Source of the DNA: Verrucomicrobiaceae bacterium
GTDB taxonomy: Bacteria; Verrucomicrobiota; Verrucomicrobiia; Verrucomicrobiales; Verrucomicrobiaceae
Direction: 5' to 3'
NCBI GenBank assembly: GCA_016795365.1
Contig: JAEUHN010000011.1
Span: 25,770-89,769, forward strand
Length of the DNA: 64,000 bases
The translations under genes were made by a program, and so were the position numbers. The notes under the pieces were generated by a model. That model did not search any database and was not told the origin of the DNA. It saw nothing but the letters and a program-made list of their open reading frames with translations. Positions 51,854-60,835 of this stretch are shown in pieces. Each line of letters opens with the position of its first letter. The stretch's first letter is position 1.

Positions 51854-52525
51854 TCAGTTCCAGATTCTGACGGCACCGGTGAGCGGCTCGATGCTCAGCG
51901 TCTGGAAATCCACGGGCGTCTCGGCCGAGTGATCGGCCAGGCGTTCGGAGTCCAGAATCGAGACCAGGGTGATGGTCCAGGGCTCGGATGTGTAGGGATC
52001 GAGGTTCGTGCGACCATCGGGCCGGAACTCGATGGAGAGGTATTCGTATTCGCCAATCGCCAGCACAGGATCGAGCTGACTGAGGTCGCCAGAGAGCTTC
52101 ATGTTCGCCACGGTAGGCTTCGTGTAGGCGATGGTGCTGAAGGAACCCTTGTCGGCCATGACCGTGGTGCCTTGGAAACGCTGCATCTCGTAGAGGGGAC
52201 TCGCCAGGCCGATCACCTTGTCCCTAACAAGCAGCTGGTAGCCAAAGAACCGCGGTTCCTGAGTGGCGATCTCGACGGGCTGATAGCGATAGAATCGAAC
52301 CTGCACAGGCCGACCGAGACGGATGGCGGTCTGGCTGGCCAGGGACATATCGCTGGCGAGCTGGATGGCGCTGGCGCGAAGCTCCTGTGACTGCCAGGTT
52401 TTCTTGAAGCCGGAGGCCGCTACGGCAAAGAGGCTGATGACGATGGTGAGCACCACGAGCATCTCCACCAGAGTGAAGCCGGTGCGCGAGTGCGTGAGAG
52501 GAGTCTGGACTGGGCGCGGGCTCAT
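51854..52525 (-). CDS. Verru_Chthon cassette protein D, GspH-like pseudopilin
   Basis: A 223-residue protein with a class III prepilin leader cut after Gly16: TG|FTLVEMLVVLTIVISLF, with Glu at +5. A globular domain with beta-strand patterning follows, including a QLASDMSLASQTAIRLGRPV helix typical of GspH/FimT-like minor pseudopilins. It is the last gene of the A-B-C-D cluster and overlaps C by 4 bases. Such proteins need a prepilin peptidase (not in this window). Confidence 0.88.
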   Translation of the reverse strand: MSPRPVQTPLTHSRTGFTLVEMLVVLTIVISLFAVAASGFKKTWQSQELRASAIQLASDMSLASQTAIRLGRPVQVRFYRYQPVEIATQEPRFFGYQLLVRDKVIGLASPLYEMQRFQGTTVMADKGSFSTIAYTKPTVANMKLSGDLSQLDPVLAIGEYEYLSIEFRPDGRTNLDPYTSEPWTITLVSILDSERLADHSAETPVDFQTLSIEPLTGAVRIWN

Positions 52526-53691
52526 TGCTCGGACATGCGGAGGTCGATGGTGAAGACGCGGAAGTCGATGCCGTTTTTGAAGAACACTTCCTCCACGCCC
52601 TTGAGGTCACGTTTGAAGGAGTTGGGGGTGCCGTCCTGAAAGCGTCCGTTGATGGTGCCCATGAGGCTGCGGGCGATGCTCCCGGCTTCACCTTCGCCAC
52701 GACGAGCGATGAGACGCTGCCAGGAGTCTTCACTGGTAGCGATGACGGTCATGCGAATGCCCGGCGGCAAGTGGTGGAGGGACTCCCAGGTGTAGTCGTC
52801 GTTGTTTAGTCCTGGCGTGGCATTCCACAACGCCCGGCGTGTGTCGTAGAGTCCGTTCTTGGTGATCTCGAAGGGAGCGTCGGTGTCGAGCACGCTGTTG
52901 TTGCCTCCGAGTGCCGTGGAGTTGTGCTGAGGATCGAAGGGACTGAAGAGCACGGCGACGACGTTCTCAGCCACCACGGAGACCGGACGTTCAGAGCTTT
53001 TGATCGGATTGAGGAACCACTCGTAGAGCTTGGGGGGCGATTGATTGGCATACTTGGGCTTCTGATTGCCATCCACTTTGAAGAGTTCGAGGTCCACCGC
53101 TGGCTGACGGAGTTCCATGAGGCGAAAACGATAGCGGCGATGCTCGCTGTTGTTGTCCTGCTGAATGAAGCGTGGCATGGCGGTGCGATCCTCGCCATAC
53201 TCAACGAAGTAGCCCCAGGCGCAGAGGGTGTTGGAGAGCTGATTGAAGCTGTTTTGCGGGGTCGATGTGGCGCTGGTGTTGTTCTTGAAGTCACCGGGTT
53301 CACCGAACGGGGCCTGAAAAAAGATTCCGTGGCCGCAGACATCTCCTTCCATGTTCAGGCCTTTGTTCGTCTTCGCCGGGCCGAGAACAAAGTGGAGGTC
53401 GGACTCAGGACGGTAAGGCGGGATGCCTGCGGTGCCGATGGATTCTTCATCCTGCACCATGCGGGTGCCGAGGGTGGCCTGGGAGATTCGGCGTCCCATG
53501 TTCTCCAAGGCCATGCGCGTGCTACGATACGTGTCCGCCTTGCTCCGGGTGCGTGACCAGGTGTTCTGCATGGTGGCCATGGTGGCGCCAATGGTGATCA
53601 TGATGATGCTGAGCACGGTCATGCCCAGCAGCAGTTCCAGCAAGGTGAGGCCGCGTGGCGAGAATCGAGGTTGGCGCGGAATGATGGACAC
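52522..53691 (-). CDS. Verru_Chthon cassette protein C, GspJ-like pseudopilin
   Basis: A 389-residue protein with a prepilin leader SPRG|LTLLELLLGMTVLSIIM (Glu at +5) and a helix continuing through TMQNTWSRTRSKADTYRSTR, as in GspJ. The large globular part is unassigned. The GTG start at 53691 is preferred: it lies 4 bases after the B stop and gives a short 14-residue leader, while the frame further upstream overlaps gene B. Cassette membership rests on order and leader. Confidence 0.86.
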   Translation of the reverse strand: MSIIPRQPRFSPRGLTLLELLLGMTVLSIIMITIGATMATMQNTWSRTRSKADTYRSTRMALENMGRRISQATLGTRMVQDEESIGTAGIPPYRPESDLHFVLGPAKTNKGLNMEGDVCGHGIFFQAPFGEPGDFKNNTSATSTPQNSFNQLSNTLCAWGYFVEYGEDRTAMPRFIQQDNNSEHRRYRFRLMELRQPAVDLELFKVDGNQKPKYANQSPPKLYEWFLNPIKSSERPVSVVAENVVAVLFSPFDPQHNSTALGGNNSVLDTDAPFEITKNGLYDTRRALWNATPGLNNDDYTWESLHHLPPGIRMTVIATSEDSWQRLIARRGEGEAGSIARSLMGTINGRFQDGTPNSFKRDLKGVEEVFFKNGIDFRVFTIDLRMSEQ

Positions 53692-53695
53692 GATC

Positions 53696-54235
53696 TTACG
53701 GAGGGGTCTCGAGCGACTGCTGGTTTGCGAGAGTGATGGCGAAGACCTTGTTCTTGCCCCGGATGGCCTTTTCTCCAAGAGCGTCGGGCGAGGTCATCTG
53801 GCGTGTGATGACGACTGTAAGCCGAGTGAGAAACTGCCCGGCTTCGGAGCCATCGTTTTCATCACCAGGCACCTGATCGAAGGTGGTGATTCGCTTGGGA
53901 TAGACCGCAGCCGCATACACGGCGGCGTCTTCGATGCTGTCATTGCCGGACGGGGCGTCGGTGCGGGCGCCTCGCGAGTCGAAATAGTAAAGCATGCGGC
54001 TCTGGCGGTCGGTCATCTGGGACCACGTTTGCGTTTGCCATTCGGTGCTGATGCTCTGGAGGATGCGAGCCTCTGTGATGCGGGCCTCGGCGCTGTTCAG
54101 TTCGGCAAGGGTGGAGGGCATCACCCCAATGATGCTCAGCAGGGCGAATGAAAGGATCGCCGTGGCAAACAGCACTTCCGCGAGGGTGAAGCCCTGTGCG
54201 TGCGATGACGGGCGATGGACCGGTGACCAACTCAT
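53696..54235 (-). CDS. Verru_Chthon cassette protein B, GspI/PilV-like pseudopilin
   Basis: A 179-residue protein with a canonical prepilin leader AQG|FTLAEVLFATAILSFALLS (Glu at +5), close to the GspI/PilV pattern, followed by a helix MPSTLAELNSAEARITEARI and a small globular domain. Its start overlaps the stop of gene A by 4 bases, so the two are translationally coupled. Confidence 0.88.
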   Translation of the reverse strand: MSWSPVHRPSSHAQGFTLAEVLFATAILSFALLSIIGVMPSTLAELNSAEARITEARILQSISTEWQTQTWSQMTDRQSRMLYYFDSRGARTDAPSGNDSIEDAAVYAAAVYPKRITTFDQVPGDENDGSEAGQFLTRLTVVITRQMTSPDALGEKAIRGKNKVFAITLANQQSLETPP

Positions 54236-57200
54236 GGCGCGAAGGTCCTCCTGTTGACCACTCGAACCTGGTAGAAGTCATCCACGGCGGGGCCGGAGAC
54301 GGGATTGGTGGCGAAGTCGGGGAAGTTCGTGGGGCTGTTGAGATCGAGGAAACGTTCGATCGTCGTGGACCCGCGCTGCTCAGCCACCACCGTGTCCGCG
54401 CCTTCTTTCCACTCGGTCGGCTTCACCGAGCGCGACTTGCGGAGCACCTGCACCCGGTAGTGGATGGTGAAGACATTGGAGCGGGTGGCGAGGCGTGGGT
54501 AAAGCTGCGCGTAGGGTGCCTCACGGAGATTGTCGCCAGTGGCCTCAAAGCCATCATCCGGCACCGCAGGATCGTTTTCCCACCACGTCTGCATGCCACG
54601 ATAGTCGCCGATCTTGGTGTTCTGATACTCGGAGGGAAGCCGGTTGTCGCCGGGAGGTGCGGCGGGGTTGATACCACTTCCCGAGCCGTAAGTATGGACC
54701 GTGCCATCGCTGACGAGGCGCTTGGGCACCAGCCACATCTCGGTGATCTCGGAGGGTGAGCGGAAGACCTCATCATTGTCAAAGCGCAACTCCTCGAATC
54801 CTTCGAGCGTGGCGGGGGCATTGACCGCGTAGCGGAACTCAAGGTTGGAGGGATTGGCGGGGTCCTTGTAGTGGTCCGTCGCGCCCACCTTGACGGCGGC
54901 GGAGGGAATGGCGGTCATGCGCACGCCATGCAGAGCACCATGCATGGCGGTGGCGCGCTTGATCCACTTATACGGCAGGATCTGGTAATTCATGTTTACC
55001 TTCCCTTCCGTGGAAACCGAGTCCGCGAGGCCTGCGGGCTCGATCACCGGCATCCTGAAAAACTCCAACCACAGATGATCGCGCGGCATGGCAAAGCCAA
55101 AGTGATCCTGGATGGCCGTGGCTCCACTCGTGGGCGTCGTAGGAGTCCAGCCGGGTTCAACGTTGGGGGCCGTGGTCCGGGACGCTGGATTGGGGCAGAG
55201 GAGGAGGGATTGCCAAGGCCGTGGCGCTCCGCCCCAGGCAGAGCCGAAGAGGCCCGTGGGCAGCGTGCCAAACATGAATCCCGACGCAGCCTGGCGAAGC
55301 GGATTGAAACTGGTGCCGTCCTCGTCTGCGAAGTCGCCACCTCGCTGGAACCAGCCGCTGGAGTTGCCAGCGAACGCCTTGTCCTCGTTGAGAGCCGTGT
55401 TGGCGTCGGGCATCTCGATGAACGGACCATCCGGGAGAATGCCAAGTCCATTGCTGAAGTCGCCAGGGCGCCTGTCGGCATTGAGAGGCAACACGCCAGG
55501 GGGGATGGCTGGTGCGGCCTTCGGATCGTGCATGACCACCTTGGGGGCACCGCTGGAATCAATGCGAACGAGCAGTGCACCTTCGTTGGGCTTGTTCAGA
55601 GACAAGTAACTGCCCGCCCCATCTTTAGGAAGCAGGGGAACTCCGCTGCCGTCTTGCACACCGTAGGTGTAGCGATTGGCCTCGGGATCGCCTGCGGGGA
55701 AAACGGCCGTCACTGTGGAGGGCTTGAAAACGGTGCGAGGCACCTGTGGCATCGAGGCCATCACGCGTGTGTCGCCTTGAGCGGGATCGTTGGGCAGGCC
55801 TGTGGCAGGATTGACGCTCAAGTCGGGCACCCAGGACAGGATCGTATCGCCACGGTAGAAGAGATTCGGCACGCGATCGGGCTCGTTGGGCTTGGTCACC
55901 GGGGTGAAGCGATCCCTCGTCCAATCGCCGGGCATCGTCATGGCCATGAAGTCGTTTTCATTGCTCTTGCACAAGGTCGGCACGGGGACGGTGCTGCTGG
56001 GGATGTCGATCTCGAACGATTGAATCGGCTGAAGCGTGGCATCTTCCTTCAAGGTGATGCTCATGAGGCCGCCTGTGAGCGCGACTGTGTCGGTCGGACC
56101 ACCTTGACCGACGGGCAGCGTGACGGGAATCACGGTGGTGAAAGCATAGGCGCGATCTTCGAAGTCCTGCGATCCATCATTGGCCGTGCCACCCACTTTC
56201 GGGGCACCGTTTTGGGTGAGGAACTGGGAGGTAAAGCCCGTGTAGGTAGTGGAACCTTTCGCGCTGTGGGTGATGCGGTTGGGCTGGGCTCCGGTGGGGA
56301 GCAGGGGCTGGCCATTGATGCTGAGCCCTGCGGGAGCATTCACCTCCACCACATACGTTGGCGAGCACGCCGGTGGTCCAGGGGAGACGATGTAAGTCTG
56401 CAGCACCAGGAAGGCGGTGATCTTCGTGGTCTGCTTGGCGAACTGAGGATGGTTGGTGTCCCAGACGGGGCGGTTAGTGGCGGGATCGCGCTCCACATCG
56501 GCGGCGGTGAGCACGAGGGCGACCTCCGTGATCGTGGGGAAGCGGCCCGTCCCCTTGCCAAGCCCAAGCGTGGGAACGGCGGACCATGCGCCCGGCACTG
56601 GTGGTGTGGCGGATGCGGGGGGAAGGTAGGTGTAGGTGGGAGCGATGACCTCCGTGGTCGGCTGTGGATTGGCCGGAGTGGCGGCGTTGATGCCCCAGCG
56701 AATGAGGTCAAACGACGACGTGGCGAGTTGGTCGATGCCATCCGGCACATGCTTGCCCATCGTGCTGCCCATGCCTCCGACAAACGGCACGCCGAGGCCG
56801 GGCAGGGGAGTGGTGGCCATCGAGGTGAGCGAGGTGATCAGAGTGCCATTGCGTGGCAGGTTGATGTCATCGGTCTGGCTTTGCGATGAACCTGCGGTGG
56901 AACTCGTGTTGGTCGCACGCGTTAAGTAGTAGCCGTGCTGCCCGATCGTGGACGCGCGCACCATGCGGTTGTCGATTTGATTCCGCTCTCCCACGGTTTC
57001 GGGCACAGGCCAGAGGCTGATTTTGGGACGATTGAAGGGGTTGAGTTCGGGCGAGCGATTATGGGTGGTGAGGAAGAACTGGGTGGCTCGCAGTTTCTCT
57101 TCGGTGAATTGAGGACCTGTGCCGCCAATGCCATTGCGCGGGCGCTGCTCGGTCGATTCATCACCAGGCGCGTAGAAGAGTTCGTCCACAGAGGCGAACA

Positions 57201-58395
57201 GGCGAAGTTGTTTGGGGACAGCCTCCGAGGTGTTGGTCAGCGTGCCGCCGAGAGTGCCGCCGCCTGGCAGGGGACTGCGCGGGAGGAGCGAGTGCCAGCC
57301 TTCGATGTGTCTGGCCCACGGGCCACTGTTGAGCAAAGGCTGCGGCTCGCGCGCAATCGGGATGTCAATCGCCATGCCGCCAGTCGAGGCCGAGGGGCTC
57401 ATGAACCGCAGTGCGGGCGCGAGCGAGGTGAACGCGGGGTGTCCTGAGATCCGGTAGTATTCACCTTTGGCAGGAATGGCCTGTGCGTAGTCCTCATCCG
57501 TCTTGCTTCGCGTGTGCGGCGTATCCCAGGGGGCAGGTTCGGACGCGGTGTTGACGTTCAGCTTGCAGCCCTCGTCGTCGGTCCAGAAGGCGATGCGGCC
57601 CACGACCGGATTGTCCTCCGTGGGCACGACGCCGGTTTCACCCGAGGTGCTGCGGAGCTGGATGCTTTCGGGGTTCGAGCCATCGGCCACGCACAGGCTG
57701 CCATCGCGCAGCACATAGATCCAACGTGCAGGCATCGGAAATGTATGGGCGATGGTGCGCCTTGGTGCAGTGCTCTCATCGACTGTGAATCCATCGACGA
57801 GGCCCATCGCTGTGGGGTCAACGATCGGGTAGATGAAGGCTCCTTTTTTGAAGTCCGGCGTATCACGCATCTTCTGCACCGGTTGAACCACCGCAGGTTC
57901 ATTGAGATCGGCATACACGGCACCCGTGGTGATTTGTTCCTTTGAGGTGGCATCGGAGGCCCAATCAACCTCGCTCAGTTCTTCGGCTTCCTCGGAAAGG
58001 GCTTTCCTGGCCGAATCCCCAATGAGCACCATGTCCTCCGACGAATACAATTTGTAGATCGCGGAGGTTTCGGAGCGTGGATTGCCGTTCTCGTTCGAGG
58101 TGCCAAACACGCGGATCACGCCCGGCTGCGAGGCCCAGGTGTATTGCGCATCGAGATTCGCCGTGGCACGACGCACCTGGGAGATGACGAGCTTCTCCGG
58201 CAGATCAGCCAGGAGGCGTGCCTCGATGAGGTCGGCAGCAGCGCGGGAGTTGCGATCCTCTGATCGGACAAAGGTCATGATCGCCAGGGCGAGGAAGGCG
58301 ATCAATGCCATGGCCGCAAGCACGAGCACAAGAGCCGCTCCACGAGGGGGGCGGATCGAACGGCGAGAGGACAATCGAGGCAACGACGACAACAC
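54232..58395 (-). CDS. Verru_Chthon cassette protein A, giant GspK/PilX-like protein
   Basis: A 1387-residue protein from a GTG at 58395; a longer frame to 58506 exists but its extra N-terminus reads as non-coding. The N-terminus RPPRG|AALVLVLAAMALIAFL is a prepilin-like leader cut after Gly19. It lacks Glu at +5, as GspK does. The remaining roughly 1,350 residues are exported, rich in Pro, Thr, Gly and Asn, and contain no catalytic motif I recognise. GspK is normally about 300 residues, so this protein is far larger. First gene of the A-B-C-D operon. Confidence 0.85.
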   Translation of the reverse strand: MLSSLPRLSSRRSIRPPRGAALVLVLAAMALIAFLALAIMTFVRSEDRNSRAAADLIEARLLADLPEKLVISQVRRATANLDAQYTWASQPGVIRVFGTSNENGNPRSETSAIYKLYSSEDMVLIGDSARKALSEEAEELSEVDWASDATSKEQITTGAVYADLNEPAVVQPVQKMRDTPDFKKGAFIYPIVDPTAMGLVDGFTVDESTAPRRTIAHTFPMPARWIYVLRDGSLCVADGSNPESIQLRSTSGETGVVPTEDNPVVGRIAFWTDDEGCKLNVNTASEPAPWDTPHTRSKTDEDYAQAIPAKGEYYRISGHPAFTSLAPALRFMSPSASTGGMAIDIPIAREPQPLLNSGPWARHIEGWHSLLPRSPLPGGGTLGGTLTNTSEAVPKQLRLFASVDELFYAPGDESTEQRPRNGIGGTGPQFTEEKLRATQFFLTTHNRSPELNPFNRPKISLWPVPETVGERNQIDNRMVRASTIGQHGYYLTRATNTSSTAGSSQSQTDDINLPRNGTLITSLTSMATTPLPGLGVPFVGGMGSTMGKHVPDGIDQLATSSFDLIRWGINAATPANPQPTTEVIAPTYTYLPPASATPPVPGAWSAVPTLGLGKGTGRFPTITEVALVLTAADVERDPATNRPVWDTNHPQFAKQTTKITAFLVLQTYIVSPGPPACSPTYVVEVNAPAGLSINGQPLLPTGAQPNRITHSAKGSTTYTGFTSQFLTQNGAPKVGGTANDGSQDFEDRAYAFTTVIPVTLPVGQGGPTDTVALTGGLMSITLKEDATLQPIQSFEIDIPSSTVPVPTLCKSNENDFMAMTMPGDWTRDRFTPVTKPNEPDRVPNLFYRGDTILSWVPDLSVNPATGLPNDPAQGDTRVMASMPQVPRTVFKPSTVTAVFPAGDPEANRYTYGVQDGSGVPLLPKDGAGSYLSLNKPNEGALLVRIDSSGAPKVVMHDPKAAPAIPPGVLPLNADRRPGDFSNGLGILPDGPFIEMPDANTALNEDKAFAGNSSGWFQRGGDFADEDGTSFNPLRQAASGFMFGTLPTGLFGSAWGGAPRPWQSLLLCPNPASRTTAPNVEPGWTPTTPTSGATAIQDHFGFAMPRDHLWLEFFRMPVIEPAGLADSVSTEGKVNMNYQILPYKWIKRATAMHGALHGVRMTAIPSAAVKVGATDHYKDPANPSNLEFRYAVNAPATLEGFEELRFDNDEVFRSPSEITEMWLVPKRLVSDGTVHTYGSGSGINPAAPPGDNRLPSEYQNTKIGDYRGMQTWWENDPAVPDDGFEATGDNLREAPYAQLYPRLATRSNVFTIHYRVQVLRKSRSVKPTEWKEGADTVVAEQRGSTTIERFLDLNSPTNFPDFATNPVSGPAVDDFYQVRVVNRRTFAP

Positions 58396-58520
58396 TTTGT
58401 GATCACATAGCCGTCCGGCTCGCGTGTGTCGAGTTTTTGAACCATGAACAGAGGGAAAGGTTGATGGCCGCGCCTTGAACGAGGCTGCCTCAGGCGACGG
58501 GCACAAAAGAGTCGCGTTGA

Positions 58521-58533
58521 GTTCTCAGAGAAC
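58521..58533. promoter_or_regulatory. Candidate operator between cassette A and the ECF sigma gene
   Basis: GTTCTC-A-GAGAAC is a perfect inverted repeat just upstream of the proposed -35 of the sigma gene, within the 176-base divergent intergenic region. It could bind a dimeric regulator affecting both directions. Confidence 0.4.
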
Positions 58534-58535
58534 AG

Positions 58536-58563
58536 TTGAGCACGAAGCAACCGCTCGTATGAT
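58536..58563 (+). promoter_or_regulatory. Candidate sigma-70 promoter of the ECF sigma gene
   Basis: TTGAGC and TATGAT separated by 16 bases. Transcription would start near 58570, two bases before the GTG start, implying a leaderless or nearly leaderless message. Confidence 0.35.
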
Positions 58564-58571
58564 CCGCCCTC

Positions 58572-59246
58572 GTGGAAGACCCCATCGCTAAGGACATCGA
58601 CAAAGAAATCGAAAAGCAGACCGCGGGTTCGCCACCGACGCGGAAGACGCTGATCGAAAAGCTGGACAACTGGTCGGACTGGTCGAGCTGGGATGAATTT
58701 TATCGCACCTACTCGGGCTTCGTCTGGCATGTCGCGCGTAAAGCCGGGCTGACCGATGACGAGGCCAACGATGTGGTCCAGGAGACCTTCATTGGCGTGG
58801 CGAAGAATTTGCAGAAGACGAAGTTCGACACTTCGCGTGGGTCCTTCAAGAGCTTCCTCCTCAATCAGGCTCGCTGGCGTATCCTCGATCAGTTCCGTCG
58901 CCGGAAGAAGACGTGGTATCGCGAGATCAGCATCCAGGACAATGATGAAGACGGCCCGCGCACCGCGCCGATCGAGCGTTTCGGCGACCCCAAGGGTGTG
59001 GAACTCGACAAGATTTGGGAGAAGGAGTGGCAGGACAAGATCATGGATCTCGCCCTGCGCCGCGTGCGTGCCCTCGTCTCGCCCAGGCAGTTTCAGATAT
59101 TCTCCTGCTACGTCCTCAAAGGCTGGAGCCCCGAGCGTGTGAAGGAAGAACTCGGCGTCAACGCTGCCCAGGTCTATCTGGCAAAGCATCGTGTGGGACG
59201 CATCCTCAAGCGTGAGGCGGCCAAGCTGGCGGAGGGCGAAGAGTAG
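58572..59246 (+). CDS. ECF-family RNA polymerase sigma factor
   Basis: A 224-residue protein starting at GTG. Region 2 is YSGFVWHVARKAGLTDDEAN then DVVQETFIGVAKNL, and SFKSFLLNQARWRILDQFRRR is the promoter-melting helix. Region 4 lies in LVSPRQFQIFSCYVLKGWSP and ELGVNAAQVYLAKHRVGRIL. It resembles the ECF groups frequent in Planctomycetes and Verrucomicrobia. It is divergent from cassette A, and the following membrane-protein gene starts 6 bases downstream. No anti-sigma gene is apparent. Confidence 0.88.
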   Translation: MEDPIAKDIDKEIEKQTAGSPPTRKTLIEKLDNWSDWSSWDEFYRTYSGFVWHVARKAGLTDDEANDVVQETFIGVAKNLQKTKFDTSRGSFKSFLLNQARWRILDQFRRRKKTWYREISIQDNDEDGPRTAPIERFGDPKGVELDKIWEKEWQDKIMDLALRRVRALVSPRQFQIFSCYVLKGWSPERVKEELGVNAAQVYLAKHRVGRILKREAAKLAEGEE

Positions 59247-59252
59247 CGCGCC

Positions 59253-60050
59253 ATGCTCTGGAAGTCAGTCACTGCATTGATCGTGCTCTTCTGGGCCGTG
59301 ATGACGACGTTGCTCGTGCGCCACAGCTACTTCCCCGATGTGCCCGTGCTCAAGACGGTGCCGGTGAGCGAGTTGCTTTCACAAGTGGCGGGCCGACGCG
59401 ACATTGTGCGCAGCACTCTGAGCCTCATGCGCAATGGCGAGCGTCGTGGGAATGCAGACCTCGCGATCTCGGAGTGGCGCGAACCGCTGGCCCCCTCGCG
59501 CAGCGGTTTTCATTTTCAAGCCGGTGGCCAGCTCACAACGCAAGTGTCGGGCGAGGATTCGAACGTGACCTGGCGCTTCGATGGTGATCTGCGCGAAACT
59601 GGTGGCTGGGAAAGCATGACGCTCGCGGTGCGCACGCCATCGAACAATTCGAGTGTCTTCATCGGCTGGAAGCAAGGCGATGAGATGCCGAAGATCGAAG
59701 TGTGGCGAGGTCGGGAGCGTATCATGGATACCAAGCAGGCTCTGGAACAAGCTCGCCAGCAGAAGGGCTCCGGGCTTGGCATGATGGGCTCGATGCTGCC
59801 AGGATTCCTCGGTAAGCAGACCATCTCCCTCCAGAACTTGTTGAGCCTGCAGGCCGAGACAGGCGTGATCCCGCTCGCAGGCAAGAAGCGGAATGGTTAC
59901 ATCCTCACCCTCTCGCTCATGGGCTTTTATCAGGCGAAAGCCAGCTACACCGAGAGCGGTGAACTCACGCGTGTGGAGCTTCCTCAGGGCTGGCAATTGA
60001 TCGATCCGCTGCTCGAAGGCATCGACGCCTCATTCTCCGCCCGACCATGA
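59253..60050 (+). CDS. Hypothetical membrane-anchored protein
   Basis: A 265-residue protein with one N-terminal transmembrane helix (about residues 4-21, KSVTALIVLFWAVMTTLL) and an exported beta-rich domain. No family is recognised. Its stop overlaps the ATP-binding-protein start in an ATGA, so it is coupled to that gene, and it starts 6 bases after the ECF sigma gene. It could be a substrate-binding or scaffold part of the transporter, or a sigma regulator. Both are guesses. Confidence 0.6.
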   Translation: MLWKSVTALIVLFWAVMTTLLVRHSYFPDVPVLKTVPVSELLSQVAGRRDIVRSTLSLMRNGERRGNADLAISEWREPLAPSRSGFHFQAGGQLTTQVSGEDSNVTWRFDGDLRETGGWESMTLAVRTPSNNSSVFIGWKQGDEMPKIEVWRGRERIMDTKQALEQARQQKGSGLGMMGSMLPGFLGKQTISLQNLLSLQAETGVIPLAGKKRNGYILTLSLMGFYQAKASYTESGELTRVELPQGWQLIDPLLEGIDASFSARP

Positions 60051-60784
60051 TCGACCTCGATAATCTCACGATGCATTACGGTGAGCTGCGCGCTTTGCAG
60101 GGGCTCGATTTGCATATCCCTCAGGGTGAGTTCTTCGCTTTTCTCGGTCCCAATGGCGCGGGCAAAACCACGGCCATCAAGCTGCTCACCGGCCTCATGA
60201 AGCCCAGTGCAGGCAGCGTCCGCATCTGTGGGCACGATATTCAAAAGGACCCGCTGCAGGCCAAGTCGGTGCTCGGTTATGTCCCGGATGTGGCGGTATT
60301 CTACGAGAAGCTGACGCCCTTCGAGTTCATGCAGTTCATCGCGGACTTGTATCAGGTGCCCGCGAAAGAAGTAGCTCCGCGCACCGAGGCACTGTTTGCC
60401 AAGTTCGACATCCATCGCCACGCCTCCCAGCAGATCGAGAATCTCAGCCACGGCACACGCCAGCGTCTCGCCATCGCCTCCACCCTACTGCATGAGCCCA
60501 AGGTCTTCGTCATTGATGAACCCATGGTGGGCCTTGACCCGGTTCATGCCAAAACCGTGAAGCAGGAACTCAAGGCCCGCAGCCAGGCGGGCATGACCAT
60601 CCTGATGTCCACTCACCTGCTGAACATCGCCGAAGAACTCGCGGATCGCATTGGCATCCTCAATCACGGCAAGCTCATCGCGCTGGGGACGATGGAGGAA
60701 CTGCGTCAGAAGTTCGAAGGCCAGGGCAAGCGCCTGGAAGAGATCTTCCTCGACATGGTGAGCGAAGCTGAGGCCGGGGACTGA
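60047..60784 (+). CDS. ABC transporter ATP-binding protein (ABC-2/CcmA type)
   Basis: A 245-residue ATPase. Walker A GPNGAGKTTAIKLLTG, the Q-loop region near GYVPDVAVFYEKLTPFEFM, signature IENLSHGTRQRLAIAST (LSHGT in place of LSGGQ), Walker B FVIDEPMVGLDP and the H-loop MSTHLLN are all present. It fits exporters of the ABC-2 family. No permease gene is adjacent, so the membrane partner must lie elsewhere or be unrecognised. Confidence 0.92.
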   Translation: MIDLDNLTMHYGELRALQGLDLHIPQGEFFAFLGPNGAGKTTAIKLLTGLMKPSAGSVRICGHDIQKDPLQAKSVLGYVPDVAVFYEKLTPFEFMQFIADLYQVPAKEVAPRTEALFAKFDIHRHASQQIENLSHGTRQRLAIASTLLHEPKVFVIDEPMVGLDPVHAKTVKQELKARSQAGMTILMSTHLLNIAEELADRIGILNHGKLIALGTMEELRQKFEGQGKRLEEIFLDMVSEAEAGD

Positions 60785-60835
60785 TTCGCCGCAGCCGCCT
60801 TGACATCGTGGCTGGAGGCTGATTGCATCACCTCC

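Noticed and set aside
54871..56889. Long open frame (672 codons) on the plus strand opposite cassette protein A
   Set aside because: It is antisense to a gene with a clear prepilin leader. Its translation is rich in Gly, Arg and His with no motif, as expected from the complement of GC-biased codons.
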